From assembly GCA_003669585.1 (NCBI GenBank), contig QWOQ01000005.1, positions 186,001 through 250,000 of the forward strand: a stretch of DNA of 64,000 bases, read 5' to 3'. The position numbers were made by a program, and so were the translations under genes. The stretch comes from Planctomycetota bacterium (GTDB taxonomy: Bacteria; Planctomycetota; Planctomycetia; Pirellulales; UBA1268). This document shows positions 63,012-64,000 of this stretch, piece by piece; position 1 is the stretch's first letter, and every line of letters begins with the position of its first letter. Below the pieces are notes generated by a model. The model made no database searches. It was not told the DNA's origin and saw only the letters and a list, made by a program, of their open reading frames with translations.

Positions 63012-64000
63012 CTAGACGGTTGCAGTGCCGAGAATCCGAAGATCTTCGACGAGCGTGCAGCGGCGCTGCCTGGTGAATGTCAAAGGAGTTGTCACACCTT
63101 CACCGGTGGGTGTAGCAATCGAAAACGAAAGATAGCCTTCGCCGCCAAGCCCAAGACCTGCGACGCAAGGACCATTTTTAATAAAGAGCGTCGTGTCGAG
63201 CAGGCGACCCATGCGCGTCATGTTCCTCACATTATTGGAATGAATAATCGCAGTGTGGCGAAATCCATGCTCGCTCTCATGGGCTCGATCGATGGCCTCA
63301 TCGACATTCCGACAGCGCACAAATGGAACAAATGGCATCATCTGTTCTACGGCAACAAATGGGTTTGATACGTCTGTCTCACCGTAGACAAGTTCGAGTC
63401 CATCTCGATGTGTCGCTCCAGCGGCATGGGCCAACAGCGAGGCATCCTTTCCCAGCAATTCCTTACAGGGGGCAAGATGACGATGATTTGCCTCGCCTAC
63501 CTCGACGATTGCACGCTTTGTGAGAGCATCGACTTGTGCAGCCGTGAGCCGTAAAGCTCCGAAGCGTTCCATCGCAGCCATCAACTGGTCAAACACGCTC
63601 GCCACCACGAACACCTGTTTTTCAGAGATGCACAAAAGATTATTGTCATAGCTTGCACCGTAGATAATCGAACGTGCAGCACGATCAAGATCAGCCGACT
63701 CGTCTACCACGACAGGGGGATTTCCAGGACCAGCAACAATCGCCCGTTTGCTCGATTGCAACGCCGCTCGAGCGACCGCAGGGCCGCCAGTGACGCAAAT
63801 CAGCTTGACTCCCCGATGTGCAAAGAGATCGGCTGCGGTTTCAAGCGTCGGTTCGGCAATCACGCTCACCAGATTATCGATACCGATATCGCGATGAATT
63901 GCCTGATTGAAAAGTCGTACTCCCTCGGCTGCGATTCGTTTTCCACCTGGATGCGGATTCACGATAACCGTGTTTCCAGAGGCGATCATGCTCACCGCAT
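63012..64000 (-). CDS. Coenzyme-A-acylating aldehyde dehydrogenase (EutE/PduP-like), partial
   Basis: The 3' 329 codons; the 5' end lies beyond the right edge. The frame opens [19 protein letters not shown]. Catalytic Cys in [17 protein letters not shown] near the middle, [16 protein letters not shown] and [20 protein letters not shown] nucleotide-binding parts, and the C-terminus [20 protein letters not shown]. The short EutE/PduP type with a Cys in NLxCIAEK acts on lactaldehyde or propionaldehyde to give the acyl-CoA within the microcompartment. First gene of the operon inside the window. Confidence 0.9.
   Translation of the reverse strand, partial: AVSMIASGNTVIVNPHPGGKRIAAEGVRLFNQAIHRDIGIDNLVSVIAEPTLETAADLFAHRGVKLICVTGGPAVARAALQSSKRAIVAGPGNPPVVVDESADLDRAARSIIYGASYDNNLLCISEKQVFVVASVFDQLMAAMERFGALRLTAAQVDALTKRAIVEVGEANHRHLAPCKELLGKDASLLAHAAGATHRDGLELVYGETDVSNPFVAVEQMMPFVPFVRCRNVDEAIDRAHESEHGFRHTAIIHSNNVRNMTRMGRLLDTTLFIKNGPCVAGLGLGGEGYLSFSIATPTGEGVTTPLTFTRQRRCTLVEDLRILGTATV

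Overview
The window looks like a chromosomal segment of a planctomycete (phylum Planctomycetota). This rests on a bacterial-microcompartment gene set of the PVC type at the right end, DUF1080 (3-keto-disaccharide hydrolase-like) proteins, a very large secreted protein joining a ceramidase-like domain, LamG, a beta-propeller, HEAT repeats and cytochrome c, a PSCyt1-type cytochrome start at the left edge, a DUF1570-like lipoprotein, and a cell-wall gene group with odd Mur proteins. Base composition is near 50% GC by eye. Shine-Dalgarno sites are present before many genes but not all.

Layout: 1-3590 is an accessory-looking patch. It has the start of a haem protein, a beta-rich unknown protein, an FGE/sulfatase-modifying-factor-fold protein whose 3' end is repeated 1.3 kb away in a broken copy, and a decayed ParB-like gene, and it stops at an initiator tRNA. 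4053-14030 is housekeeping: a prenyltransferase-fold anchored protein, trmL, ispG, rimO, pgsA, a CPBP protease, an LpxL-like acyltransferase, a Rieske ferredoxin, an acetyltransferase and a lipoprotein. 14190-19074 has a tandem pseudo-receiver protein and then a Mur ligase, a MurB-like protein and an FtsQ-like protein; both Mur proteins lack signature residues. 19128-32686 has an isochorismatase-fold hydrolase, the 1693-residue fused protein, an E2-like acyltransferase, an htrA-thiL-tsaE operon, a membrane-anchored oxidoreductase, a CinA-like protein and aat with no ordinary start codon. 32823-39494 has a second HtrA-like protease and, convergent to it, a four-gene operon coding for a WXG100-like protein, a coiled-coil protein, a small WxD protein and an EssC/FtsK-like ATPase, which looks like a stripped-down type VII (Esx) secretion module. 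39832-59605 has chdC/hemQ, a YdjY-like lipoprotein, an unknown 640-residue protein, yggS, greA, a zinc-ribbon protein, rpoD, dnaG, a response regulator, a PAP2 phosphatase, comM, STAS and HD proteins, two DUF1080 proteins and a two-gene ABC exporter. 59626-64000 is the microcompartment operon, read leftwards and cut by the right edge: aldehyde dehydrogenase, BMC-P, a protein with an RpiB-like C-terminal half, BMC-P, class II aldolase with a C-terminal targeting tail, and a lactate/malate dehydrogenase.

The strongest leads are the two 3'-end repeats of the FGE-fold gene, whose differing codons nearly all end in C as expected of diversity-generating retroelement variable repeats; the Esx-like operon; the MurB-like protein with both catalytic acid positions changed; and the RpiB-like microcompartment protein with its catalytic Cys replaced. 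No CRISPR array, complete insertion sequence, rRNA or reverse transcriptase was seen.
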